Assembly: GCA_965249225.1 (NCBI GenBank)
Contig: CBDFLT010000009.1
Location: 496,001 to 560,000, forward strand
Length of the DNA stretch: 64,000 bases
Direction of reading: 5' to 3'
Source: CBDFLT01 sp965249225
GTDB taxonomy: Bacteria; Chloroflexota; Dehalococcoidia; Lucifugimonadales; G963668185
Below, in pieces: positions 50,928 to 58,400 of the stretch; the first letter of the stretch is position 1, and the number at the start of each line of letters is the position of its first letter. A program made the position numbers and the translations under genes. The notes beneath the pieces are model-generated. The model ran no database searches. It was not told the origin of the DNA and was given only the letters and a program-made list of their open reading frames with translations.

Positions 50928-51536
50928 TCAGGACCGGGCTCGGGCGAGCACTACGCGGTAGATGACGACACCGTTGGACAGGAGGGCCACGAGCGCCAGG
51001 GTAGCCAGCCCTTGCCCCAACATCGCCCCAATCATGATGAGCAAGAGTCGTGCATCCCTGGAGGCCAGAGACCCGGCCAGTCCATGGAAGGTGATCCCCA
51101 GGGAGGCCTCCGCGCGGGCGCGGGTGTAGCTCACCAAGAGGGCACCCACGATGGCCAGCAAGCCGACGGCCACGACAAGCTCTGAGGACACCCTGCCCTC
51201 GAAGGCATATGACCAGTAGGCCAGACCCGCCACGATGGCGACATCGGCGTAGCGGTCAAGGACGGCATCCAAGAATCCACCGAATCGTGTGGTCATGTTC
51301 TTGAGCCGGGCCAGGTCGCCGTCCGCCCCGTCCACAATGGAGGAGACCTGCGCAGCAAGGCCGGCCCAGATGTTGTAGTCGCCGACGAATAGCCCGAGGG
51401 AGGCCAAGGCGATGGCGAAGCTGGCAACGGACACCTGATTGGGAGTGACGGGCGTTCCGGCCAGCAGCCGCGCCAGGGGACGCGATATCCTGCGGTTGAG
51501 GTACTCGGAGACCAGTCCTTCCTGAGCTACGCTCAC
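50928..51536 (-). CDS. CDP-alcohol phosphatidyltransferase family protein
   Basis: A 202-residue membrane enzyme with about six helices. The family motif D-G-x2-A-R-x8-G-x3-D-x3-D is present as DGDLARLKNMTTRFGGFLDA followed by VLDRYAD. It joins a CDP-linked alcohol to an acceptor alcohol. The adjacent upstream gene encodes a sugar/inositol-phosphate-type nucleotidyltransferase, an arrangement like the IPCT/DIPPS system for di-myo-inositol phosphate or for inositol phospholipids. GTG 51536 is the likely start, 5 bp after the upstream stop. Confidence 0.85.
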   Translation of the reverse strand: MSVAQEGLVSEYLNRRISRPLARLLAGTPVTPNQVSVASFAIALASLGLFVGDYNIWAGLAAQVSSIVDGADGDLARLKNMTTRFGGFLDAVLDRYADVAIVAGLAYWSYAFEGRVSSELVVAVGLLAIVGALLVSYTRARAEASLGITFHGLAGSLASRDARLLLIMIGAMLGQGLATLALVALLSNGVVIYRVVLARARS

Positions 51537-51541
51537 CTGCC

Positions 51542-52255
51542 CTAACCCGCCAGTTTCTCCTCCATGTAGTTCAGGTCCTCCAAGGTATCGACGTCGTGCC
51601 AGAAGCAGCCCGACACGTCGCAAGCCCAAAGGGGATACCCCGCGTCGATCATCCGGATTATGGCCTGGCTTAGTTGATACTCGTTCCTCTCCTCGCCAAG
51701 GATGTCCTCGATGGCCTTGAAGACGGCAGAGGTGAGTTGGAAAACGCCAACATCGATACCGTTCCAACGGCGCAGGTCCTTCCCGATATCGGTCACAAGG
51801 CTGTCTTCATTTACCAACACCCGGGTACCCTCTTCCATGTCCCGAGGAGACACTTCAAAATTGACGCCCAGGACGTTCCCGGATTCCTGGAAGCCCAATA
51901 TTCGCGCCAGCATGTCGTAAGAAATCATGTGGTCGGCCATGGAGAGTAGGAAAGGCTCGTCATTCGTGAAAGACCTGGCGGCATAGACGGAGAGAGCGAT
52001 TCCAAGCTGGTAATCCGGGTTGTAGATGTACTGGATGCGAAGGCCATATCGGGAACCATCCCCGACCCATTCTTTCACAGCATCGCCCTGGTAACCGATC
52101 ACGACGCCCAGGTCGGTGACACCCACCTGGCTAAATGCCTCCAGGGTGTGTTCGATAATAGCGCGCCCCGCGATCGGCAGGAGCACTTTTGGGCGCTTCC
52201 CGTTCGACATTGAGAGCCGGGAGCCGTACCCCGCCGCTAGAATAACACCTCGCAT
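51542..52255 (-). CDS. Nucleotidyltransferase (inositol-1-phosphate cytidylyltransferase-like)
   Basis: A 237-residue NTP_transferase-fold enzyme. The N-terminus MRGVILAAGYGSRL with PKVLLPIAGRAIIEHTLEAF is the nucleotide-binding site, and FLLSMADHMISYDMLARIL matches the D/H-containing metal site of the inositol-1-phosphate cytidylyltransferase branch more than of hexose enzymes. It ends 5 bp before the CDP-alcohol transferase gene, so the two likely act in sequence: activation of a phospho-alcohol as CDP derivative, then transfer. Substrate is inferred only. SD AAGGGGG. Confidence 0.8.
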   Translation of the reverse strand: MRGVILAAGYGSRLSMSNGKRPKVLLPIAGRAIIEHTLEAFSQVGVTDLGVVIGYQGDAVKEWVGDGSRYGLRIQYIYNPDYQLGIALSVYAARSFTNDEPFLLSMADHMISYDMLARILGFQESGNVLGVNFEVSPRDMEEGTRVLVNEDSLVTDIGKDLRRWNGIDVGVFQLTSAVFKAIEDILGEERNEYQLSQAIIRMIDAGYPLWACDVSGCFWHDVDTLEDLNYMEEKLAG

Positions 52256-52776
52256 AAGTCCCCCTTGCTCACTTAATCATGAGAAACACAAGGATCCGCC
52301 AACACGCGTAGAGAGCCCGTGGGCTCACGGGATGTGCTGGTGGGAGGAAGTATTGGATCGCCGAGCCGGCCCTTCAGGAATGGGAGAACGGCGGCTTACA
52401 TGAAGGCGATACAGCCACAGTGGCCAGCGCACCTGAAGGCCGATACCATATCGGGGGTGAGCGGCTAACCCACTGTCGCAAGGCCGGCGGAAACCATGCG
52501 ATTTGCCACCGGCTGGTAGGTTCTTCCTTCTGGGGCGTACCGTATCATCTCCACCATAGGCGGTCAAATCACCGGAAATGCCTGAGTCAACCGGTTGATC
52601 CGAATTGGGCGCTACGCCAGCACAGCGGTCCGCACTGAAGACACGACTCCTCTGCACGAGAGCTTCATAGCATAAAGCCACCACTGCCGATGTGATGCTG
52701 ATAATGTGAGAGGTGGTACAATCGCCTTCGGCCTAACCCACATTGTTTTGCACACCGCGGTCGCGCTGGAGGGAAG
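52256..52776. other. Long intergenic region, no gene recognised
   Basis: 520 bp between divergent genes. Open frames on both strands lack codon signal. It has several inverted repeats, such as CCGATA-CCA-TATCGG near 52440 and GCCGGCGG...CCACCGGC near 52485-52515, so a structured RNA is possible, but no known riboswitch or RNA class fits. A TACAAT near 52718 could be the -10 box of the next gene. Confidence 0.4.
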
Positions 52777-53868
52777 ATGCTCGAACGGTTCAAAGTCTCC
52801 GCTAAGGACCAGGTGCGGGTGTCCGAGCAATCGCTGAGGACAACGGTGGCCGCCCTCTTCGAGAAGTCCGGCGTGCCGCCGGAGGACGCCGCCGAGGGGG
52901 CCAACACGCTGGTGATGACCGACCTGCGCGGCGTGGAGTCCCACGGCGTCTCCAACATGATGCCCCATTACATTCGGAAGTACCAGGACGGGTCTCTCAA
53001 TCCCACGCCGCAATGGCGCATCGTACGCGAGTCCCCAGGGACGGCAACCATCGACGCCGACAAAGGACTGGGCATCATAGTCGCGCCCAGGGCCATGCGG
53101 ATCGCCATCGAGAAGGCCCGGAGTGCTGGGGTGGGCGCGGTGACCCTAGTCAACGGCGGACACACAGGCGCCATAGGGCACCACGCGGTGCTGGCGGCGC
53201 GGGAAGACATGGTCGGCATGTGCATGACCACGGGGGCGAACGTCATGGCGCCCACCTTCGGGGCCGAAGGGCGACTGGGCACCAACCCCATTGCCATCGC
53301 CGCCCCAGCGAGGAATGAGGCGCCCTTCCTGTTCGACGCCGCGACCTCCGTCGTCGCCGACAACAAGATCACGCTCGCCAGGAGGAACGGCGCCAACCTG
53401 CTGCCGGGCTGGATCGCCGACAAAGACGGCATCCCCATCATGGAGGAGGTGCCGGCACCGGAATTCGGGGAGTACTTTCAGCTTCCGCTGGGCAGCACAC
53501 GGGAGCAGGGGTCCCACAAGGGCTACGGCCTTGCCGTAATGGCGGAGGTGCTGTGCTCCGTGCTTGGCGGGGGCCTTCCGGGCGTGCTCGGAATGACCTA
53601 CGGGAACAACGCATTCTTCGGAGCCGCCTATAATATCGCGTCCTTCACCGACGTGGATGCGTTCAAGGACACGATGGACGAAATGCTGCGAAAGCTCAAA
53701 AACACCCCGCCCGCACGCGGCCACGACCGCGTACTGTACGCCGGCCTTCCGGAATACGAGGAGGAGCAGGACAGGCGGGCCAACGGCATTCCCCTGCACA
53801 GAGAGGTGGTCCAGTGGTTCGATGACGTCGCCGGCGAGATGTCGGCCCCAAGGCTGGTAAGGATGTAG
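52777..53868 (+). CDS. Ldh2-family NAD(P)-dependent oxidoreductase (malate/lactate dehydrogenase-like)
   Basis: A 363-residue member of the LDH2/MDG2 family, which includes malate, ureidoglycolate and sulfolactate dehydrogenases. The signature DLRGVESHGVS (substrate-binding His), GAVTLVNGGHTGAIGHH, MCMTTGANVMAPTFGAEGRL, GTNPIAIAAPA and GSHKGYGLAVMAEVLCSVL are all present. The substrate, a 2-hydroxy or 2-oxo acid, cannot be fixed. ATG 52777 follows GGAGGGAAG. Confidence 0.92.
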   Translation: MLERFKVSAKDQVRVSEQSLRTTVAALFEKSGVPPEDAAEGANTLVMTDLRGVESHGVSNMMPHYIRKYQDGSLNPTPQWRIVRESPGTATIDADKGLGIIVAPRAMRIAIEKARSAGVGAVTLVNGGHTGAIGHHAVLAAREDMVGMCMTTGANVMAPTFGAEGRLGTNPIAIAAPARNEAPFLFDAATSVVADNKITLARRNGANLLPGWIADKDGIPIMEEVPAPEFGEYFQLPLGSTREQGSHKGYGLAVMAEVLCSVLGGGLPGVLGMTYGNNAFFGAAYNIASFTDVDAFKDTMDEMLRKLKNTPPARGHDRVLYAGLPEYEEEQDRRANGIPLHREVVQWFDDVAGEMSAPRLVRM

Positions 53869-53983
53869 CGGCGAGGCTTCTTTCTCGCTGCGCAGTCACC
53901 CCACCCAGGGTCGTAATGGCCCACCCGCCCGCCCTCAATGGACGCTTGGGGGCCACCCCCCTCGGTAGGACGCACAGCTCCCG

Positions 53984-54565
53984 CTACGCCAGGCAGAAGA
54001 TTCGCGCCGCCTTGATCGCAAGGGTCGGGATCGGCTCCAGCAGGTCTCTGAGTCTGAAGACCAGGTAGGTCACCACGATACCGATGAGCCCCCCCGCGAC
54101 GACATCCAACGGGTAGTGTACCCCTGCGTACACCCGGGCAAAGGCGTAGAGTCCGGCCACCAACAACAGGACGGTCCCCACACGCCTGTTTACCCCCCAC
54201 ACGGCGGCCGCGATGGCAAAAGTGGCGGCGATGGGGTTGGAGGGAAAAGAGTAGTCGGTCGGCTGGTAGAACAGCATGTTGACGTCGTCGAGCGTAAGGA
54301 ACGGCCTGGGCCTATGGTAAAAGGCGGTGATGATGAACACGGCCAGGCTAGAGAAGCCCATGGAGGAAAAGGCGACAAATACGCCGATCTGATGACTATG
54401 GCGGGCCGTGGCATCCCTTCCGACGAACCAGAGGCCCAGCAGCGTCAGGGCAAGCCCCACAGGAATGAGGTAGTCGCTGACCAGCAACTCGATCAGGTTG
54501 TCGAAGGGCGAGAACTTGCCCACCCCACGATTTATCCAAAGAAATAGCTTTTCGTCTGCGCTCGC
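53984..54565 (-). CDS. PAP2-superfamily membrane phosphatase
   Basis: A 193-residue membrane phosphatase with about five helices. The three acid phosphatase motifs are FYHRPRPF (KxxxxxxRP-type), SFPSNPIAATFAIA (PSGH replaced by PSNPIA), and ARVYAGVHYPLDVVAG (SRxxxxxHxxxD type). It is probably a lipid or undecaprenyl pyrophosphate phosphatase. The Ser-Asn-Pro in place of Ser-Gly-His in motif 2 is unusual but occurs in BcrC-like proteins. ATG 54565 is preferred; a GTG at 54598 is also in frame. It overlaps the upstream gene. Confidence 0.82.
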   Translation of the reverse strand, partial: ASADEKLFLWINRGVGKFSPFDNLIELLVSDYLIPVGLALTLLGLWFVGRDATARHSHQIGVFVAFSSMGFSSLAVFIITAFYHRPRPFLTLDDVNMLFYQPTDYSFPSNPIAATFAIAAAVWGVNRRVGTVLLLVAGLYAFARVYAGVHYPLDVVAGGLIGIVVTYLVFRLRDLLEPIPTLAIKAARIFCLA

Positions 54566-54981
54566 CATTCTTTCGACCAGTAGCGAAGGCTTCTCCACAG
54601 GGCGCTGAGATAGTTGGTGGTTTTCAGGGCCTCGAACCCTGCCAACGGCTTATGTCCTGGGTTGTCGGCCCCACTCATCCGCAGGTTGACCAGAGAGGAG
54701 ACCACGAGGGTGGTAACAACGGTGGTCATGACGCCGAGAAAAAAGTAGAGCGCCTGCCCGTTGGCGTCGATACCGCCCTTCATGTCGCTGATGTTGCGGT
54801 CATCGGAGGCGAAGAACCAGACCGAGACCCCAAGCACCAGAAGCGCACCTAACGTGCGCGCCAGCAGGTTCGACTTGAAGAACAGCAGGCCCTTCAGCTG
54901 TCCGATTGACGCGGCTATCTGGACAACACCAATGCCGGCGACGACGACGAAGATAAAGTATTCGGCGATGAACTTGGGCAT
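54532..54981 (-). CDS. Hypothetical membrane protein
   Basis: A 149-residue protein with three to four predicted helices (FIFVVVAGIGVVQIAASIG, TLGALLVLGVSVWFF, ALYFFLGVMTTVVTTLVVSS) and a basic cytoplasmic tail rich in Trp and Arg (ALWRSLRYWSKEWRAQTKSY). I do not recognise it. Its end overlaps the start of the PAP2 phosphatase gene by 34 bp, so the two are translationally coupled and may act together. Confidence 0.75.
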   Translation of the reverse strand: MPKFIAEYFIFVVVAGIGVVQIAASIGQLKGLLFFKSNLLARTLGALLVLGVSVWFFASDDRNISDMKGGIDANGQALYFFLGVMTTVVTTLVVSSLVNLRMSGADNPGHKPLAGFEALKTTNYLSALWRSLRYWSKEWRAQTKSYFFG

Positions 54982-55075
54982 CTACGCTGTGTTGGAACAG
55001 CCCTCCGTAGGATGACAATAGAAGCCGTTACAAACGTTTTTAGAAGCCTTGTGGCCTTTGCGCACTGCGACTACA

Positions 55076-56005
55076 TCAGCGGTCCATGGCCACCGAAGTA
55101 CACCAATGCAGGTAGTCCGGATTATTCCCTCTCACGACATCCGCGTATAGGTCCCGCAACGACTTTGTAATAGTGCCCACGTCGCCGTCTCCTATAGGGC
55201 GATTGTCAATGTACCCCACAGGTGTGACGTGGGCCGCTGTTCCCGTCAGGAAGATCTCATCAGCCAGGTAGAGTTCACTACGCCTAATGTGCCGCTCCAC
55301 GATTTCCAGTCCCATCTGATCGCCCGCCAGCTGGAAGACCGAATCTCTGGTGATTCCGGTGAGGTTGTTATCCCCGACCGGCGGGGTGTGCAGCGTCCCG
55401 TTGGTCACCAAGAAGAGGTTCTCCCCAGTGCCTTCAGAGACGGAGCCATCCTGGTTCAGCATGATGGCCTCATCAAAGCCACCCAGCGCCGCCTCGGTCT
55501 TGGCCAGGACGCTGTTGACGTAGTGGCCTGAGATCTTCACCCGCGGGGGGATGATGGTGTCGTCTATGCGGCGCCACGAGGAAGTGCAACACCGAATGGC
55601 TCCATCGGTCGCCAGGTACGAGCCGAAGGGCAACACCATAAGGGTGAAGTCGCTGTCAAGCTCATGTAATTTCAGGTTGGCCACCCGTTCGGCGCTCTTG
55701 TAGGCCAGGGGCCTGATGTAAAGGTCCTCTCTATAGCCGCAGCGTACGACGAGCTCCTCTGTTATAGCGCAGAACTCGTCCACGGTGTGGGGCATCTCAA
55801 GCATCATGATGCGGCAACCCTGGAGAAGCCGCTCGTAATGCTCCCTCAGGCGAAAGATAAACATCTTCCCCTGGTCCTCGTTCCAGTTGCCTCTGATGCC
55901 CTCGATTACGGCGGTGCCGTAGTGGAGCGCATGCGTCATGACGCTTACAGTGGCCTCCTGAAGCGGGACGACTTTCCCACGAAAGAAGGCTAGGGCCTCG
56001 GGCAT
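55076..56005 (-). CDS. ilvE: Branched-chain amino acid aminotransferase
   Basis: A 309-residue PLP fold-type IV aminotransferase for Val, Leu and Ile. The N-terminal SVMTHALHYGTAVIEGIRGN, the Arg/Tyr cluster LYIRPLAYKSAERV, the PLP-binding Lys157 in RVKISGHYVNSVLAK, Glu191 in SEGTGENLFLV, and GTAAHVTPVGYIDNRPIGDG are diagnostic. Own promoter at 56057-56086. ATG 56005. Confidence 0.95.
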   Translation of the reverse strand: MPEALAFFRGKVVPLQEATVSVMTHALHYGTAVIEGIRGNWNEDQGKMFIFRLREHYERLLQGCRIMMLEMPHTVDEFCAITEELVVRCGYREDLYIRPLAYKSAERVANLKLHELDSDFTLMVLPFGSYLATDGAIRCCTSSWRRIDDTIIPPRVKISGHYVNSVLAKTEAALGGFDEAIMLNQDGSVSEGTGENLFLVTNGTLHTPPVGDNNLTGITRDSVFQLAGDQMGLEIVERHIRRSELYLADEIFLTGTAAHVTPVGYIDNRPIGDGDVGTITKSLRDLYADVVRGNNPDYLHWCTSVAMDR

Positions 56006-56056
56006 TACGCGGCTCTCCTTGGCGCAAGAGACTGGGTTCCATGAGGCTGGCGGTCA

Positions 56057-56086
56057 ATTATAATCGAAGCTTTCGGACAAAGACAA
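56057..56086 (-). promoter_or_regulatory. Sigma70-type promoter for ilvE
   Basis: Minus strand TTGTCT (56086-56081), 18-bp spacer, TATAAT (56062-56057), 52 bp before the ATG. No T-box or leader peptide is seen. Confidence 0.65.
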
Positions 56087-56241
56087 CACGGCTCCACCCT
56101 TGGCCCCTACGCCCGTTGGCGCATCCTGTATGGCATACTGGAAGCCCCTCCAGGGGTCTAATCCACCTTTACACCAGGCTGTCATATTCTCTAGACTCAA
56201 AGTGCGGTCGCCGATCGTGGATTGAAAGAGGAAGGTGGACG

Positions 56242-56391
56242 ATGCCCCGAGGAGATTTTAGGAAACGCGAGTCCAAAAAGCCAAGGAAAAAGGACGCCAA
56301 AAGCGAAGTCATATCGTCTCTTATTTTACCCTCAACAGAGGTGGAGCTCATTAAGAAGAAGAGGAAAAAACCGAAAGACGAGAACCTCTAG
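56242..56391 (+). CDS. Small highly basic protein
   Basis: A 49-residue protein with a Lys/Arg-rich N-terminus (RGDFRKRESKKPRKKDAKSE) and C-terminus (IKKKRKKPKDE) around a short hydrophobic segment (VISSLILPSTEVEL). An excellent SD (GGAAGGTGG) lies 4 bp before the ATG. The composition suggests nucleic acid or ribosome binding. Similar small basic proteins appear in related genomes as far as I recall, but I cannot name a family. Confidence 0.7.
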   Translation: MPRGDFRKRESKKPRKKDAKSEVISSLILPSTEVELIKKKRKKPKDENL

Positions 56392-56497
56392 AAGCTATTT
56401 TAAAGTCCCTTTGGGCCCAGCGGTACGCACGTCAGGAACGGTTCCGGCCCGCCTTAGGCAGTCCATCTCAACGGCTGACCCTCGCCCGGCACCTCTC

Positions 56498-57007
56498 CTA
56501 GGAATCCTTCACCCCTTGTCCCTTTTTAGGCTCCTCTGCGGCGCCGGCGGACTCACCCGCCTCTTCTGTGGACACATCCCCTACAGGCGCCTTTTCCACG
56601 ACCTTGGGCTCGGGCACCTTTTTGATGGAGTAGAACTCCCCGTGGTCCATCAGGCGCTGGATCACTTCCGGGGCGACGTTCCTGGCGTGGGCAGTCATCC
56701 CCCACTTTGTGCTGAGCTCCTGGCTGATCTCATCTGGCGACATGGGCTTGTTGCCAGCCGCGAGAATAGTCCGAAAGATGGCCTCTTTAAGGGGAGTGTC
56801 GGAAGGCAGATAGTCATCTCCCTTTGAACAGTGCTTGGCGACCAGCTTGATATGCTTTTTAGGATCTGAGTCCGCGATGTCCACCGCGCCTCCCTTTTGG
56901 CACTCATGGCATCTCCTGCCGGCAATCAGGAACGTTGTGGACTTCCGTCGGCCTCCGTCCCCCGCCGTGTCGATGAAATATCGCGGCTGATCGCCGTTTT
57001 CATCCAT
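56498..57007 (-). CDS. Hypothetical protein with zinc-type CxxC and winged-helix-like part
   Basis: A 169-residue protein I do not recognise. The N-terminal 60 residues hold CHEC and HCSKGDD, which could bind zinc. The middle part (LKEAIFRTILAAGNKPMSPD, EISQELSTKWG, VIQRLMDHGEFYSIKKVP) looks like a winged helix. The last 40 residues are acidic and low complexity. The ATG at 57007 is clear. It lies 45 bp downstream of the moeA stop on the same strand and may share its transcript. Confidence 0.72.
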   Translation of the reverse strand: MDENGDQPRYFIDTAGDGGRRKSTTFLIAGRRCHECQKGGAVDIADSDPKKHIKLVAKHCSKGDDYLPSDTPLKEAIFRTILAAGNKPMSPDEISQELSTKWGMTAHARNVAPEVIQRLMDHGEFYSIKKVPEPKVVEKAPVGDVSTEEAGESAGAAEEPKKGQGVKDS

Positions 57008-57051
57008 AGAGCCGTTCCCTCCTTAGGTTGTGCTCCGTTCGACCGTGAGCC

Positions 57052-58311
57052 TCAAAACACTTCCTCGGGCCAGTCTAACATCTGGACCGTGACCGTCTCG
57101 CCCGCGTCCTTCTTGGTGGTGTCCTCCGGGCAGATGGCCAGTCCGTTGGCCCGGGCCATAGATGTCAAGAGGTTGGAGCCTTGTTGACCCGTCAACCGGG
57201 CGAAGTACCTGCCGTCGCGCTTGGTCACTATGGCCCTAGCATACACCCGACGGCCATCGGTATTGTAGATGGGCTCCTCTAGCACGGCCTCTACTGTAGG
57301 CCTGTTGAGCTTAGTCTTGCCCAGCATCTTGTATATCGCGGCTCGCCCGAACTGCTCGAAGGCTACCATTGCGCTCACGGGGTTGCCTGGCAGACCGAGA
57401 TGCGGCACCCGCCGGCCATCCGGAGCCGTCAGGACCCCGAATGCCAGGGGCTTTGCAGGCCGCATCCGGACCGACCAGAAGTCTATCCTGCCGTGCTGAG
57501 CCAGGACATCCTTCACAGTGTCGTAGTCGCCCTTGGACACTCCGGCCGAGGTTGTGAGTATATCAGAGTTGAGTCCCTCACTGAGCTTGGCACTCATCGA
57601 TTCTATATCGTCTCCGGCCATTCCCAAGACCTTTGGAATACCTCCATAGCGCAGCACCGCTGCCGCAACACTGTAGCTGTTGCTGTTGTAAATCTTGCTG
57701 GGCTCGCTCTGATGGCCTGGCTCGATCAACTCATCTCCCGTCGCGATGATAGCCACTATGGGGCGTCGGACCACGCGGACGGAAGCGCAGCCCAGGGAGG
57801 CCAGCACGCCGATTTCGGCAGGCCGCAGCGCCGTACCCTTTACCAGAACCCTCTCGCCCTTCGCAACGTCCTGCCCCGCCGGGCGGATGTTATCCCCTTT
57901 CGCCGCCTGAATTTTTATCCCAATCTCGGTATCCGGCCCTCCCGAGGCCCTACGCGCCACCTCGTCGGTATCCTCGAAAGGCACGACTGCGTCCGCACCT
58001 GGCGGAATGGGCGCCCCGGTCATGATGCGCACCGCCGTGTCCGAGGTAACTTCATGGCGTGGCATCTGCCCCGCCGCGACGGTGCCAGCCGCGCGTATTA
58101 CGGCCGGCGCGTCGGCTGAGGCGCCCTTGACGGTGCCGGCTTGGACCGCGTAGCCGTCCATGGCCGAGTTATCCAGAGGCGGGATGCCAATCGAGGAGAC
58201 CACGTCCTCGGCCAGCACCTGCCCCAGGGCATCCACGATGGGCTTATCCTCGGCATCCAGCACCTCGAATACGCTCAGGACCCGCTCCAGCGCATCCTCG
58301 ACGCTCAGCAT
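57052..58311 (-). CDS. moeA: Molybdopterin molybdotransferase MoeA
   Basis: A 419-residue MoeA that inserts molybdate into adenylated molybdopterin. GIPPLDNSAMDGYAV, IMTGAPIPPGADAVVPFEDT, IIATGDELIEPGHQ, YNSNSYSVAAAVLRYGG, and the C-terminal HLGLPGNPVSAMVAFEQFG are diagnostic. ATG 58311 is preferred; the frame also opens at TTG 58404 overlapping pheT by TGA. It suggests the cell makes Mo enzymes. Confidence 0.94.
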   Translation of the reverse strand: MLSVEDALERVLSVFEVLDAEDKPIVDALGQVLAEDVVSSIGIPPLDNSAMDGYAVQAGTVKGASADAPAVIRAAGTVAAGQMPRHEVTSDTAVRIMTGAPIPPGADAVVPFEDTDEVARRASGGPDTEIGIKIQAAKGDNIRPAGQDVAKGERVLVKGTALRPAEIGVLASLGCASVRVVRRPIVAIIATGDELIEPGHQSEPSKIYNSNSYSVAAAVLRYGGIPKVLGMAGDDIESMSAKLSEGLNSDILTTSAGVSKGDYDTVKDVLAQHGRIDFWSVRMRPAKPLAFGVLTAPDGRRVPHLGLPGNPVSAMVAFEQFGRAAIYKMLGKTKLNRPTVEAVLEEPIYNTDGRRVYARAIVTKRDGRYFARLTGQQGSNLLTSMARANGLAICPEDTTKKDAGETVTVQMLDWPEEVF

Positions 58312-58400
58312 CGACTCATCGTGGTGTTGGTGGTGTTTCAAGACGTTCCCCTGGGCTGGAATCGTCACGGGAACCGCTTCGGTGCAGTTCCAGCCCCGAC

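Noticed and set aside
52325..52684. 119-codon minus-strand frame in the long intergenic gap
   Set aside because: Arg/Gly-rich translation without family features and no SD; typical of chance frames in GC-rich DNA.
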